64,000 bases of DNA from contig NZ_CAJRAF010000002.1 of the NCBI RefSeq assembly GCF_907164905.1, positions 1,178,001 through 1,242,000 on the forward strand. Direction: 5' to 3'. The notes below the pieces were generated by a model. It saw only the letters and a program-made list of their open reading frames with translations. It ran no database searches and was not told the origin of the DNA. The translations under genes and the position numbers were made by a program. The DNA comes from Dyadobacter sp. CECT 9275 (GTDB taxonomy: Bacteria; Bacteroidota; Bacteroidia; Cytophagales; Spirosomataceae). Below, piece by piece: positions 17,968 through 26,454 of the stretch (within the stretch, counting starts at the first letter, position 1; the number at the start of each line of letters is the position of its first letter).

Positions 17968-19258
17968 ATTCTTACAAAAGCGTAAGTTTTATACAGTCCT
18001 GCCACTTCTGGTTTTTCCATTTCTCACATTGATCGTCTGGGCATTATTTGGCAAGGGAGACGGAGGATTGGTTTTATCAAAAGAGCGAAAAGGGTTGATT
18101 ATGAGCCTTCCAGATGCCTTTTTGAAAGATGAGAAGGATTTGAATAAAATGGGCTACTATAAGAAGGCTGCCGAAGATTCTGCAAGGCTCCGTGATCTGA
18201 TTGAGAAAGACCCGTACTATCAGGACACGCTACTTGCCTCGAAATCCGGCCCTTTGGGTGTGCCGCTCAAAAATCTGGAAGGGCCGGGAAAAACTAAGAA
18301 AGGAAGCGCTGGCCAAACTTCTGAAAATGCTGATCCGGCTGACAAAGAGGTGTTCAAAAAACTTCAAGAACTGGACAAGGTCTTATCAAAAACCAGCAAT
18401 CCAAATTTTGACGATCCCGCTAAGCCCAAAGTAGCTGCGGCACAAGAGGAGGATACAAATCACGAGCGACTTGCGCAGTTAGAACAGATGATGGCTGGCC
18501 TTGGGGAAGAAGACGAGCCAATCACTGAGGTCGATCCGGAAATGACCGAGCTCAATGGAATGCTTGACAAGATAATGCAAATTCAAAATCCGGATCTGCA
18601 ACTTGAACAGACTCGAAAGCTATCGCTTGAAAACAGAAAGCAGGTCTTTCCTGTAACAGCGGTCACTGACCAAGTGCATTTCACCTTTCTTAGTGGGCAG
18701 CGCGAACCCGAAGATAGTTTAAAGCATCTCACTTCGAATCAGATAAATGGTTTTCATTCGCTAGAAGATCATCGAGGTGCGAGCCAAAATCAAAACGCAA
18801 TTGAAGCGGTGATCGATCAAAATCAAACGCTCGTGACGGGAGCTACCATCAAATTTCGGTTGACCACGGACGTCTTTATAGCGGGCACTCGTATCCCGGC
18901 CGGTAGTTTTGTGTTCGGAAAGAGCAGCCTCAATCAGGAAAGGCTTCGCGTTAATATTGAGTCTGTCAAGTCTGGAAATTCTTTACATCCCGTCAGCTTA
19001 ACGGTTTATGACATGGATGGAATGGAAGGAATTTACGTTCCCGGCGCACTTTCTCGCGATGTTGGTAAACAGTCCTCTGACCGTGCGATTCAAGGGATTA
19101 ACATTCCAATCATCGACCCTTCTTTCGGCGCACAAGCCGCAAGTGCAGGTATCGAAGCTGCGAAGACATTTCTCGGCCGAAAAACAAAGCTTATCCAAGT
19201 TTCATTGAAGGCTGGCTATAAGGTGCTTCTCAAAGACGCCAACTCCAAACCGATCTAA
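17942..19258 (+). CDS. traM: Conjugative transposon protein TraM
   Basis: Protein of 438 residues from ATG 17942 (MQNKPYTRKFLQKRKFY). This start is preferred over an upstream ATG at 17891 because it is preceded by AAAAGG and matches the usual TraM N-terminus. One membrane segment lies at about 20-38, then a long charged linker rich in Asp, Glu and Lys. The C-terminal domain (about 225-430) holds the TraM fold, with IEAVIDQNQTLVTGATIKFR. TraM is the VirB10-like protein linking inner and outer membrane parts of the channel. Confidence 0.88.
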   Translation: MQNKPYTRKFLQKRKFYTVLPLLVFPFLTLIVWALFGKGDGGLVLSKERKGLIMSLPDAFLKDEKDLNKMGYYKKAAEDSARLRDLIEKDPYYQDTLLASKSGPLGVPLKNLEGPGKTKKGSAGQTSENADPADKEVFKKLQELDKVLSKTSNPNFDDPAKPKVAAAQEEDTNHERLAQLEQMMAGLGEEDEPITEVDPEMTELNGMLDKIMQIQNPDLQLEQTRKLSLENRKQVFPVTAVTDQVHFTFLSGQREPEDSLKHLTSNQINGFHSLEDHRGASQNQNAIEAVIDQNQTLVTGATIKFRLTTDVFIAGTRIPAGSFVFGKSSLNQERLRVNIESVKSGNSLHPVSLTVYDMDGMEGIYVPGALSRDVGKQSSDRAIQGINIPIIDPSFGAQAASAGIEAAKTFLGRKTKLIQVSLKAGYKVLLKDANSKPI

Positions 19259-19286
19259 TCTCAATTCATTCTAAGATTCAACTATC

Positions 19287-20114
19287 ATGAGAAATTTTCT
19301 TTTGAGTCAGCTACTGCTATGCCTGAGCTTTGTCGGAATAGCCATTTGCCAAGGCGTCGAAACGAGCGCTATACAAGCAATTCCACTTGAAATCACCACC
19401 AGCAAAACTACCCACCTAGTATTTCCATACAACATCAAAACGGTGGACCGAGGGAATGGAGAAATCCTCGCGCAAACGGCAGCTGGCTTTGACAACGTCC
19501 TGCAAGTCAAAGCCGCTATGGCATCTTTCGATACGACCAATCTGACTGTTATCACAGGTGATGGGACGCTTTACTCGTTTATAGCGAGCTACTGTCCGAA
19601 TCCTGTCTCAATTAATATAAGAATCGGTAAATCAATGAACGTTGGCGCTACGTCAGTAGCAGAACCAAACGAAGCGGAGATTGAGCATGCGTTAATCCAA
19701 GCTAGTCAAAACGATTCCAGTAATGTCAGTATAAAAGATCAATCTTCTCAGGCAAAATTAGAGCTATCAGGTATTTACATCTGCGGCGATATTTTGCTTT
19801 GCAAACTGACGCTTACCAACAATTCGCCTATCAAATATGATATCGAGACCCTTACGCTTTCCATCAGGGACAAAAAACGACCTAAGCGTACAGCGATTCA
19901 GGAAACCTATATCAAGCCATTCCGCGTGCTGAGTGATACGACCTCAGTCGGCCCAAACGCGCAGCACACTTTCGTTTACGCAATACCCAAGATGACAATT
20001 CCGGACAAAAAGCTTTTGTCAATCGCGCTCTATGAAAAAAACGGCGGCAGGCATCTGAACCTTAAAGTTCGAAACAGGCATATCCTGAAATCCCTTCCAT
20101 TGACGACTAAATAA
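19287..20114 (+). CDS. traN: Conjugative transposon protein TraN (DUF4138)
   Basis: Protein of 275 residues with a signal peptide (LLCLSFVGIAICQG) and the DUF4138 core starting TSKTTHLVFPYNIKTVDRG at about residue 40. TraN is the VirB9-like outer-membrane-associated partner of TraM. The gene begins 28 nt after traM and is the last of the classical channel genes here. No traO, traP or traQ genes are recognisable downstream. Confidence 0.88.
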   Translation: MRNFLLSQLLLCLSFVGIAICQGVETSAIQAIPLEITTSKTTHLVFPYNIKTVDRGNGEILAQTAAGFDNVLQVKAAMASFDTTNLTVITGDGTLYSFIASYCPNPVSINIRIGKSMNVGATSVAEPNEAEIEHALIQASQNDSSNVSIKDQSSQAKLELSGIYICGDILLCKLTLTNNSPIKYDIETLTLSIRDKKRPKRTAIQETYIKPFRVLSDTTSVGPNAQHTFVYAIPKMTIPDKKLLSIALYEKNGGRHLNLKVRNRHILKSLPLTTK

Positions 20115-20137
20115 TTCAACCTTAAATCATAGAAATC

Positions 20138-20932
20138 ATGAATGAGAAAAATTTCGAATACCTACGCGATCAGGTAAAGTATTCAGGTTTTGGCGACGGG
20201 CTGGAGGCTCAGCTGAGAGAGAACATCAAAAAGCAACCGCTTGAATTCAGCGTGCAACATCAAACAGCATTCGGTAAAGATGAGGTAACAAGTACGCTGA
20301 ACTTCAAAAGGTCATCGATTACCGATATGTACTTTTTCAATAACTATCAGACTTCTATAAAACCTGACAAGTCAACCGAAAAGGTGAATCAAACCTTTTA
20401 CATGGGCAAGGATAACAACATCACCCTAAAAGAAGGTTACAATCTAATAAGTGGCCGGGCAGTGAACAAGGATCTGACCAACAAGGAAGGAAAGATTTAC
20501 AATGCCTGGCTTGAAATGGACTTCAAGCAAACCGATGCAGCCGGTAATTTCAGACTCAAACAATATCACCAGAACTACGGTTTTGACCTAAATAAGGAGT
20601 TGGCTAGCCTGCCGATTAAAGAACTCCAAAATAATCAGGATCGTGAAAGGATCATCGATTCCCTCCAAAAAGGAAACAGGCAGCTCGTTACGTTTCTAGA
20701 AAACGGCACAGAACAACGCAGACATATTGAGGCCAATCCCCAATTTAAGTCTGTTACCGTCTACGATGCAAACATGCACCGAATCTATTGCAAGCAATCA
20801 CAGCAGGTTTCGAGAGGAATCGCCAACAAAAGTGAACAAAAGCCGGCTGACGAGCTCGTAGGTGGCGAAGGAGAGTATCATCGTGCGCCTAAAAAGCCAA
20901 AGAAATCAAAGTCAATGTCGATTAGTCAGTGA
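20138..20932 (+). CDS. DUF3945-like plasmid/ICE protein
   Basis: Protein of 264 residues starting MNEKNFEYLRDQVKYSGFGD. This N-terminal pattern, with SDMYFFNNY-like text in the middle and GYNLISGRAVNKDL, recalls the DUF3945/DUF4099 proteins carried by Bacteroidetes mobile elements. The C-terminus is basic (KKPKKSKS), which suggests nucleic-acid contact. No enzyme motif is visible. It is co-directional with traN, separated by 23 nt, and probably part of the same transcript. Confidence 0.55.
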   Translation: MNEKNFEYLRDQVKYSGFGDGLEAQLRENIKKQPLEFSVQHQTAFGKDEVTSTLNFKRSSITDMYFFNNYQTSIKPDKSTEKVNQTFYMGKDNNITLKEGYNLISGRAVNKDLTNKEGKIYNAWLEMDFKQTDAAGNFRLKQYHQNYGFDLNKELASLPIKELQNNQDRERIIDSLQKGNRQLVTFLENGTEQRRHIEANPQFKSVTVYDANMHRIYCKQSQQVSRGIANKSEQKPADELVGGEGEYHRAPKKPKKSKSMSISQ

Positions 20933-20935
20933 GCC

Positions 20936-21217
20936 ATGGATATCGGAAACCAACTAAACCGCTTTTTTGGGAAGATCAGTGCCGACGCGAGAATTAACGT
21001 TACCCACATAAGTGTCTTCACCGCGATTCTCCAAGCAGCCGGGAAACTCGAAACAGGTACACTTTGCATGTTTGGATTTGAATTAATGCAGCTAGCCAAA
21101 ATATCAAGCGGCAAAACGTACTACCGAACGGTACGCGAACTGAGTCAGTTTGGGTATATCGCATATGAGCCATCATTTAACAAAAACAGGCCCAGCAAGA
21201 TTATCCTACCGGAATAA
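20936..21217 (+). CDS. Small winged-helix-like protein, copy A
   Basis: Protein of 93 residues resembling the product at 21510-21791: both start with ...F.KI(S/L)AD.R..V.H and end ...(T/A)YY/H..(V/L)(R/K)EL..FGYI.Y.PSF. The layout looks like a winged helix with a C-terminal beta wing. It is probably a DNA-binding accessory protein (transfer or excision control), but the function is inferred only from size and context. Confidence 0.55.
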   Translation: MDIGNQLNRFFGKISADARINVTHISVFTAILQAAGKLETGTLCMFGFELMQLAKISSGKTYYRTVRELSQFGYIAYEPSFNKNRPSKIILPE

Positions 21218-21240
21218 AGTCTCCAAAACCTGTATCTATA

Positions 21241-21513
21241 ATGAACATCGAAGTCATCACAAAAGAAGATTTGCAATTGCTAAGGCGGGAGCTTTTAGAA
21301 GACTTGAAAAAGATTCTTACAGCGACCCGAACGGAGCCACGGAAATGGCTGAAGAGTGCCGATGTACGTAAAATGCTCAACATTTCGGCCGGCACGCTTC
21401 AAAACCTCCGGGTGTCGGGTCATTTGAAACCCAACAAGATTGGAGGCTCATTTTACTATGCATTGGGAGATATCGAGCTGCTGCTCCATGCGGAAACTAA
21501 AAGAAAGAAATGA
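21241..21513 (+). CDS. Helix-turn-helix excisionase-like protein
   Basis: Protein of 90 residues. Its second half reads WLKSADVRKMLNISAGTLQN..VSGHLKPNKIGG.FYYALGDIELLL, the MerR-like HTH_17 fold found in excisionase/AlpA-type proteins and in many small Bacteroidetes element proteins. The first half is a short amphipathic helix. It is likely a recombination directionality factor or transcription regulator for the element. Its end overlaps the next gene by 4 nt. Confidence 0.75.
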   Translation: MNIEVITKEDLQLLRRELLEDLKKILTATRTEPRKWLKSADVRKMLNISAGTLQNLRVSGHLKPNKIGGSFYYALGDIELLLHAETKRKK

Positions 21514-21791
21514 TGGAAAGACCAATTTCAAAGCATTTTGCAAAAATCCTGGCTGACCGCCGGGTGAAAGTCTGGCACGTGGGAACGTATCTCGCATTGT
21601 TACTAATTTGGGACCGGAACCGTCAGTCTAGCCCGTTTCAGGTAACTCGAGCACTAATCATGCAACTCGCCCGCACTCGAAGTTCTGCTACGTACCACAA
21701 GTATCTAAAGGAGCTCGAAGCGTTCGGATACATCAAATACCTGCCCTCTTTTCATCCCAAGCAAGGCAGCAAGGTATGGCTTGTCAAGTAA
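21510..21791 (+). CDS. Small winged-helix-like protein, copy B
   Basis: Protein of 93 residues, a diverged paralogue of the product at 20936-21217, of equal length, ending ...LEAFGYIKYLPSF plus a basic tail. It starts within the stop of the excisionase-like gene (ATGATGG), so the two are translationally coupled. Together with copy A it brackets the HTH gene. Confidence 0.55.
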   Translation: MMERPISKHFAKILADRRVKVWHVGTYLALLLIWDRNRQSSPFQVTRALIMQLARTRSSATYHKYLKELEAFGYIKYLPSFHPKQGSKVWLVK

Positions 21792-21882
21792 TTGCAATTT
21801 CTATGCAGGCTTGTCTCAATGCTGGAAACAGCTGCGGAAACAGACTACCTTGGATCTGAAATAACAAAAAATCATTGGAGCT

Positions 21883-22134
21883 ATGATCATTGCATTCAGT
21901 ATGACTTCGGTCATGGTTTACGGTTTACTCTTGTTTTCAGCTGGGCTAGGAATACGGCTCTTAATAGGAAGGCGCAGATTCAACAGGCGAGGACTTGGCG
22001 GCGCACAATTCTATGATAACTATTGGAGTGCGATATTCATTTCGACGCTAGAAGGTCTTTTTATGCTGTTCTCTGCCGGATGCATCGTCGCTGGGCTTCT
22101 CTTGTGCTTAGTCGAAATCTTAAATACCAGATAG
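21883..22134 (+). CDS. Small two-pass membrane protein
   Basis: Protein of 83 residues with two hydrophobic segments (about 5-27 and 52-75) separated by a basic loop (IGRRRFNRRGLGG). No family recognised. It is the last gene before a strong terminator and is probably the end of the tra transcript. Confidence 0.5.
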   Translation: MIIAFSMTSVMVYGLLLFSAGLGIRLLIGRRRFNRRGLGGAQFYDNYWSAIFISTLEGLFMLFSAGCIVAGLLLCLVEILNTR

Positions 22135-22157
22135 ATTAGAGTTTCTATGACAATCAA

Positions 22158-22210
22158 CCGCCTTCGGATCGGAGCCAATTGAGGCTTCGACCCGAAGGCG
22201 GCTTTTGTTT
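22158..22210 (+). terminator. Rho-independent terminator at the end of the tra region
   Basis: CCGCCTTCGG at 22158-22167 pairs with CCGAAGGCGG at 22192-22201 and is followed by CTTTTGTTTT. It closes the plus-strand transcript after the gene ending at 22134. Confidence 0.8.
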
Positions 22211-22230
22211 TCATATTTATAAATTTAAAT

Positions 22231-22253
22231 GCCGCCCCGTCTCCGGGGGCGGC
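22231..22253 (-). terminator. GC-rich hairpin after DUF932 gene
   Basis: GCCGCCCC pairs with GGGGCGGC around a 7-nt loop, just 3' of the minus-strand DUF932 stop codon. The T tract on that strand is weak, so termination may be moderate. Confidence 0.6.
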
Positions 22254-22260
22254 GATTCTT

Positions 22261-23313
22261 TTAGTTAAGATTGAAAGCATTTGTACCTCGGCGGGCAAAT
22301 TCATCACACAAGTTGAATGCTGCCTGTCCTCGCAACTGACCTGTTCCACCGAGCACAATTGATTTGAGTTTTGCTTCGTCGTCGGTAAACTTGCGGACAT
22401 TCTGAAAATACCCTGTGACTGCATTGTAAGCGCCAAACACGGTTCCCATCGTAGTCCGGAGCTGCTGAGTAGGATTACTAAGCGCATATTCATACACATC
22501 ATCGACAATATTAAGGAACTGGGTAGACAGCGCATGAACCTTTCCGTCGCGAATATTCCCGAGGACTTCCTTGTTTGGTGCCATCGCAATTTCGATAAGC
22601 TTTTTTAGCTCGGGATCACTAATACGCTTCTTCGCCCAAGTGTTGAATACCTGACCGACTTCGTCGCTAAACCGGTTGGCTATACCCATCAAGTTATGTG
22701 CTGTTCTGAGCCGGTCCTTAGCATTGCTGGTGTGGCGAATTTTAACAACATTGGTCATGTTTTTCATAGCAGCGTTCAGCGTGTTTGCGCATACGATCCG
22801 GACCGGTGTAAACGCAGCCGTGATACTACCGCTACCGTCGTGGGAGGTCGTAAGAAAGAGATATTTTTCGATCAGGTCATCGGCCCCAACTTGAATATAA
22901 CCCGGCAACTTGGCGGTAATAAAAATCCTTTCTCCTTTGCCCAACGCACCAGCAGTCTCATACAAAATCCCGTCCCCACCCACGATGCTGTCAAAGAATG
23001 TGAATGCATCGCGATTTTGAACTATCTGGTATTCTCTACCAACTACACCGAGTACCGCTTTTGTATCAGCTCGCATAGTTGCGAAATACCCCCCGACCGG
23101 CACAAAGGGTTCTGATTGATCGCTTCCCTCAGACGGCAAATTAGCCAGGAGAGTAGCCTTTTGAACCTCGTAATCCAGGCCCGCAAAAGCGATCGCCTCG
23201 GCGCTAGTTGGGTATTCGTCGACGATCCGTCCGAGGCAATGCCACGGTTTTTCCTTTACAGAAAAGAATGAGTGTTCGCCGGTAGTCTCGTTGAAATTCA
23301 AATTGTGAGCCAT
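22261..23313 (-). CDS. DUF932 phage/plasmid-like protein
   Basis: Protein of 350 residues of the DUF932 family (TIGR03299-like). It starts MAHNLNFNETTGEHSFFSVKEKPWHCLG and carries the conserved SHDGSGSITAAFTPVRIVC core near residues 150-170. These proteins are common on plasmids, phages and ICEs; the biochemical function is not established. It has its own transcription unit, pointing towards the tra operon, with a GC-rich hairpin at its end. Confidence 0.85.
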   Translation of the reverse strand: MAHNLNFNETTGEHSFFSVKEKPWHCLGRIVDEYPTSAEAIAFAGLDYEVQKATLLANLPSEGSDQSEPFVPVGGYFATMRADTKAVLGVVGREYQIVQNRDAFTFFDSIVGGDGILYETAGALGKGERIFITAKLPGYIQVGADDLIEKYLFLTTSHDGSGSITAAFTPVRIVCANTLNAAMKNMTNVVKIRHTSNAKDRLRTAHNLMGIANRFSDEVGQVFNTWAKKRISDPELKKLIEIAMAPNKEVLGNIRDGKVHALSTQFLNIVDDVYEYALSNPTQQLRTTMGTVFGAYNAVTGYFQNVRKFTDDEAKLKSIVLGGTGQLRGQAAFNLCDEFARRGTNAFNLN

Positions 23314-23798
23314 GATCTTAACATGTTAGAAGTTGAAAATTGTTTTTCACTCTTCCTCTCGCTCTCTTTAAATGGATGTTTGACAAAGAAAAAACGAGAA
23401 AAAGTAAGCCCTTCTAACAGTGGCCCTTTATCAGCCAAAAGGAAATGGAATAAGTGCACGCATGTGCTGGCGGCGTGATTTTGATAGGTCTGAACAATAG
23501 AAAAGCCGCCATTATGCCGGAAGCTTTTGGCGGCTTTAAACAATAACTGAAATACTAGGGCCACTTATTTAGCTGCCCTTTTGCCGAGTTTGTTTGTCAA
23601 ACATACCTTGAGGGTCAAAACCTCTATTAACTCTTCGTAGGTAGCCCTTCAAACAAATAACTTTTCTGACTAAATTGTGTCTTTAATGGCTGGCTGCGGA
23701 CGGACTTATGTTTAATCATGGTGGATTATCACAAACCGTCCGCGCTCTCCACCTATGGATCCTACTTACATGTCACTCAAAAAGTGAAAAAGACGAAC
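23314..23798. other. Gene-free region with hairpins before the integrase
   Basis: 485 bp without a supported gene. It holds a hairpin of AAAGCCGCC (23502-23510) with GGCGGCTTT (23529-23537), placed to end the minus-strand integrase transcript. A second inverted repeat, GCGGACGG/CCGTCCGC (23696-23703 and 23736-23743), encloses about 32 nt and could be a regulatory or transfer-related site. The promoter of the DUF932 gene should be here too. Confidence 0.55.
23502..23537 (-). terminator. Hairpin downstream of the integrase gene
   Basis: A nine-base-pair stem of AAAGCCGCC with GGCGGCTTT, 18-nt loop, followed on the minus strand by a short T run. It lies about 260 nt beyond the integrase stop. 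Confidence 0.55.
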
Positions 23799-25079
23799 CT
23801 AATCGCTGTTTTTGGTATGGAGTAGTTCAGATAGTCTTCTCATGTCCTGACTTAATTTTGCATCAACGACCTTTGCATATATTTGGGTAGTTTTTAAGCT
23901 ACGATGACCCAGCATTCTGGAGACACTTTCTATCGGAACACCATTGGAAAGTGTGACAGTGGTCGCAAAAGTATGCCGGGCTAGGTGAAAGGTGATCGGC
24001 TTTCGAATGTTACAAACATCCCCGATTTCTTTGAGATATGCGTTCATCTTTTGGTTAGATAACACAGGAAGCAAAAGACCTCGCTCTGCGCCTGCATGAT
24101 TTTCGTATTTTCTTAGTAGCCTTAATGCCTGGGGCAGCAGTGGAATTCTAGCAACTGAGTCTGTTTTTTGCCGTTTAATATTAATCCATTTTTCTCCGAC
24201 AGTGCCTTCGCCAATGTCCGACGCTTTTAGTTTCGCAACATCCGCGTACGCAAGCCCAGTGTAGCAGCAAAATAGAAAGATATCTCTCACCTGTTCAAGA
24301 CGAGGAATATCGAAATTCTTACCTTCAATGGATTTCATTTCCTGCTCAGTTAACGCTGTCCGGTCCACTTCGTGTTTTGCCATTTTGAATGCAAAAAAGG
24401 GGTCGCGAGGTATGAATTCGCTTTTAACACAGATCAAAACGATCTTTTTCAAGTTGGCCAAGTATTTCATCGTAGCGTTATGCCCGACTTTTTTAACGCT
24501 TTTGAGGTAAAATTCGAAGTTGGAAATAAATTGAAAATTTAGTTTACTGACATCCATCTGTTTAGCATTGAACTTCCAAAAAATAAATTCACGTGTGTGC
24601 CTTAAGGTTGTCTGATAGCGCAAGTAGGTAGCATATGCGTATTCTATCCCTACAAGATCATTGATCTTTGAATTGTGATCTTCAAACACTTTCAATAAGT
24701 CAACTGATTTTTCGTCGACACCTAACCACTTGTTTTTAAAAACTTCAATCGACATCACCAATCCTTCCTGAATAATCTGCCGTTGAATACCATGCGCTTT
24801 ACCAATAAGAGAATCCAAAAAAACATTGATCTCTCTAGCTTCAATTGATGATCCCTTGACTCTTCCGGAGTCGGCCGACCATTTTTCCTCCAGAACCGTC
24901 TTTCCTGTCGATGTCTCAAACCTTGATCCGCCAATCGTGACCCTGATATAAATTGGCAATTGGCGGTTCCGATTGATCTTTGACTTTCTAACTGAAAAAA
25001 GAACATTCATGCTTGCTTCCATCTCTCCGTTTTTTTGTTTAAAAGTATATTTCAAAAACTTATCATTCAAGATGTTCAT
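23799..25079 (-). CDS. int: Tyrosine recombinase (site-specific integrase)
   Basis: Protein of 426 residues with the three parts of Bacteroidetes integrases: an N-terminal arm-binding domain (about 20-100), a SAM-like core-binding domain (about 120-220) and a catalytic domain. Catalytic residues seen are HLAR with His365 and Arg368, LGH near 391, and the nucleophile in IYAKV, Tyr401. The first catalytic Arg position reads TGLAYADV, as is usual in this Bacteroidetes group. It lies beside arm-type repeats and a tRNA-like core at 25.1-25.5 kb. It could serve the ICE or the adjoining phage, and position alone does not decide. Confidence 0.93.
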   Translation of the reverse strand: MNILNDKFLKYTFKQKNGEMEASMNVLFSVRKSKINRNRQLPIYIRVTIGGSRFETSTGKTVLEEKWSADSGRVKGSSIEAREINVFLDSLIGKAHGIQRQIIQEGLVMSIEVFKNKWLGVDEKSVDLLKVFEDHNSKINDLVGIEYAYATYLRYQTTLRHTREFIFWKFNAKQMDVSKLNFQFISNFEFYLKSVKKVGHNATMKYLANLKKIVLICVKSEFIPRDPFFAFKMAKHEVDRTALTEQEMKSIEGKNFDIPRLEQVRDIFLFCCYTGLAYADVAKLKASDIGEGTVGEKWINIKRQKTDSVARIPLLPQALRLLRKYENHAGAERGLLLPVLSNQKMNAYLKEIGDVCNIRKPITFHLARHTFATTVTLSNGVPIESVSRMLGHRSLKTTQIYAKVVDAKLSQDMRRLSELLHTKNSD

Positions 25080-25123
25080 TTTGTGAACATCTTACTGTTT
25101 CACAGCACCTTACAAGTGTCGAA

Positions 25124-25177
25124 GGGACGAATTCGGGACTAAATTTGGTAGGATCAGATCAGTCCCGAATTCGTCCC
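25124..25177. repeat. Perfect 17-bp inverted repeat, probable integrase arm sites
   Basis: GGGACGAATTCGGGACT at 25124-25140 is repeated inverted at 25161-25177 with a 20-nt spacer. A third partial copy on the minus strand lies at 25361-25373. They sit just upstream of the int start codon, where arm-type or Xis sites are expected. Confidence 0.7.
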
Positions 25178-25280
25178 GTGGCTTTTGATAAAAAATGAAT
25201 GTTTTGCAATCTCCGGCAGAAAAGAAAATGCGCGAAAATGATTGATCTACGGGCATTTTGAGCGTTTAATTGTACTTAGA

Positions 25281-25303
25281 GTGGAAGCGGAGGGAGTCGA
25301 AAC
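25281..25303 (-). other. tRNA 3'-end-like sequence, putative att core
   Basis: On the minus strand the segment reads TTCGACTCCCTCCGCTTCCA, like the T-loop to acceptor end of a tRNA gene. The rest of a tRNA is absent, as in an att core duplicated by integration at a tRNA 3' end. The host tRNA copy is not in the window, so this is unproven. Confidence 0.5.
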
Positions 25304-25404
25304 CACACCCACAAAAAGCTAATAATCAAACTCTTAGACACCCACAACATTCATTACCACCGAATTCGTCCCTTAGGCCTGAACTTAGAGTAGCGGAAAA
25401 AAGC

Positions 25405-25435
25405 AAAAGCCCGTAAATCAGTTTTACGGGCTTTT
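25405..25435. terminator. Bidirectional rho-independent terminator
   Basis: A perfect 13-bp stem, AAAAGCCCGTAAA with TTTACGGGCTTTT, around a 5-nt loop. A runs on one side and T runs on the other make it work in both directions. It separates the integrase segment from the phage lysogeny genes. Confidence 0.9.
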
Positions 25436-25624
25436 GAAAGATTTGATTATTACTCTTGTGGAGACGGAGGTTGAAGAACAGCCCGGCAATACAATTTCTA
25501 ATAACCGCAATTTTAAAGGATTTGGCCGCTTTTTATGGTCCGAAAATCTCTTTGTTTAAATGGTGGTAGCCATTTTTGCGGTCGTTCCCTGTCGATTAAT
25601 TAATCAACTATGACGCATCCGCAG

Positions 25625-26089
25625 TTAGTTTGGACGGCTATTTTTCAAAGCGAAACTAAGGCTTGACAAATTTGCAATGCCTATATTTTTCCTTACGATT
25701 GATGTAAGTTTTTCGCTTGATCCTGGCCGGTCTACCTGTGGGTGATTGGATACGCCCTTACCCTTTCCCAGCAGAGCCTCATTTCGGAGCGCCTCTTTAT
25801 ACATTGATTGAACGGCGTTTCTTTCTGCTTCAAGTTCCATCACCTTCTTTTTTAATTCTTCAACTGGATGCTCTGACTTTTTTCCAGTGAGAATATAAGT
25901 CGAGTCAAAATCATCAAACTTATTCGCCAATAAGGCAAATATCTGCATGTTCGGCTTACTCCCCCTATTGGTGTAATTGTAAAAACTTTGCGGGGTCTTA
26001 CCTATAGCTATCGCAACCGGCGTAGGACCTCCTTTTTCGTTGATCCAATCTACAAATCGATTCATAATTTCTTTCATAGTTTTATTCAA
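25625..26089 (-). CDS. Phage repressor-like HTH protein
   Basis: Protein of 154 residues. The N-terminal HTH (about 8-65) reads RFVDWINEKGGPTPVAIAIG then TPQSFYNYTNRGSKPN, followed by a coiled coil (about 75-110) and no peptidase domain. It is transcribed leftward, divergent from the phage early genes, with its own start next to the tandem operator at 26086-26117. This is the classic place for a lysogeny repressor. Lack of a LexA-like protease domain suggests induction other than RecA-mediated self-cleavage. Confidence 0.75.
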   Translation of the reverse strand: MNKTMKEIMNRFVDWINEKGGPTPVAIAIGKTPQSFYNYTNRGSKPNMQIFALLANKFDDFDSTYILTGKKSEHPVEELKKKVMELEAERNAVQSMYKEALRNEALLGKGKGVSNHPQVDRPGSSEKLTSIVRKNIGIANLSSLSFALKNSRPN

Positions 26090-26123
26090 TTGTTTGTTTT
26101 AATTATTCGATTGTTTATATTTG
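26086..26123 (+). promoter_or_regulatory. Early promoter with tandem operator
   Basis: A textbook Bacteroidota promoter: TTTG at 26093-26096, a 19-nt spacer and TATATTTG at 26116-26123. Overlapping it are two direct repeats, TCAATTGTTTG (26086-26096) and TCGATTGTTTA (26107-26117), 21 bp apart, two helical turns. The same arrangement recurs at 37309-37340. The likely binder is the adjacent repressor. Confidence 0.8.
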
Positions 26124-26150
26124 TAATCATTAATAAATAATAATTACACT

Positions 26151-26444
26151 ATGGGTAACAAAGATAAACAAGAGTTGAACAATTCCAAACAAGTGAAAGA
26201 CTTGAATTATTTATTGGATGTGTTCCCTAAGTGGTTTAACGTATACAAAACCATTGCAGAAAGGCTTAACAGTAAGGGTATTAGGACCGCGTACGGCAAA
26301 GAATACGCGTACAATAATGTTTATCAATGCGTGAAAGGAAGATGGTACGATCCCAATATTCATGAAGAATTGGCCACAATTCGAAAAGAATATATAGCGA
26401 AACAGAACAAAATTAAGAATCTGGAGTCAATCGAAGCGCGCTAA
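26151..26444 (+). CDS. First phage early protein, Cro-like position
   Basis: Protein of 97 residues with a helical core (FPKWFNVYKTIAERLNSKGI) and a segment AYNNVYQCVKGRWYDPN that resembles the end of an HTH. It is the first gene after the early promoter and divergent from the repressor, so a Cro-like or replication-accessory role is plausible. No family recognised with certainty. Confidence 0.55.
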   Translation: MGNKDKQELNNSKQVKDLNYLLDVFPKWFNVYKTIAERLNSKGIRTAYGKEYAYNNVYQCVKGRWYDPNIHEELATIRKEYIAKQNKIKNLESIEAR

Positions 26445-26454
26445 ATCTCGCAAA

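Larger units (their letters stand above)
25080..25624. other. Attachment region between integrase and phage repressor
   Basis: 545 bp without a gene. It contains three copies of GGGACGAATTCGG (two as a perfect inverted repeat, one alone), a tRNA-3'-end-like sequence, a strong bidirectional terminator, and a second, weaker tRNA-like sequence near 25455-25467 (GTGGAGACGGAGG). The arrangement resembles an att site with arm and core elements. Confidence 0.6.

Noticed and set aside
22020..22589. Minus-strand frame of 189 codons over the terminators and DUF932 3' end
   Set aside because: It crosses two hairpin terminators and the DUF932 gene in another frame, with no domain resemblance.
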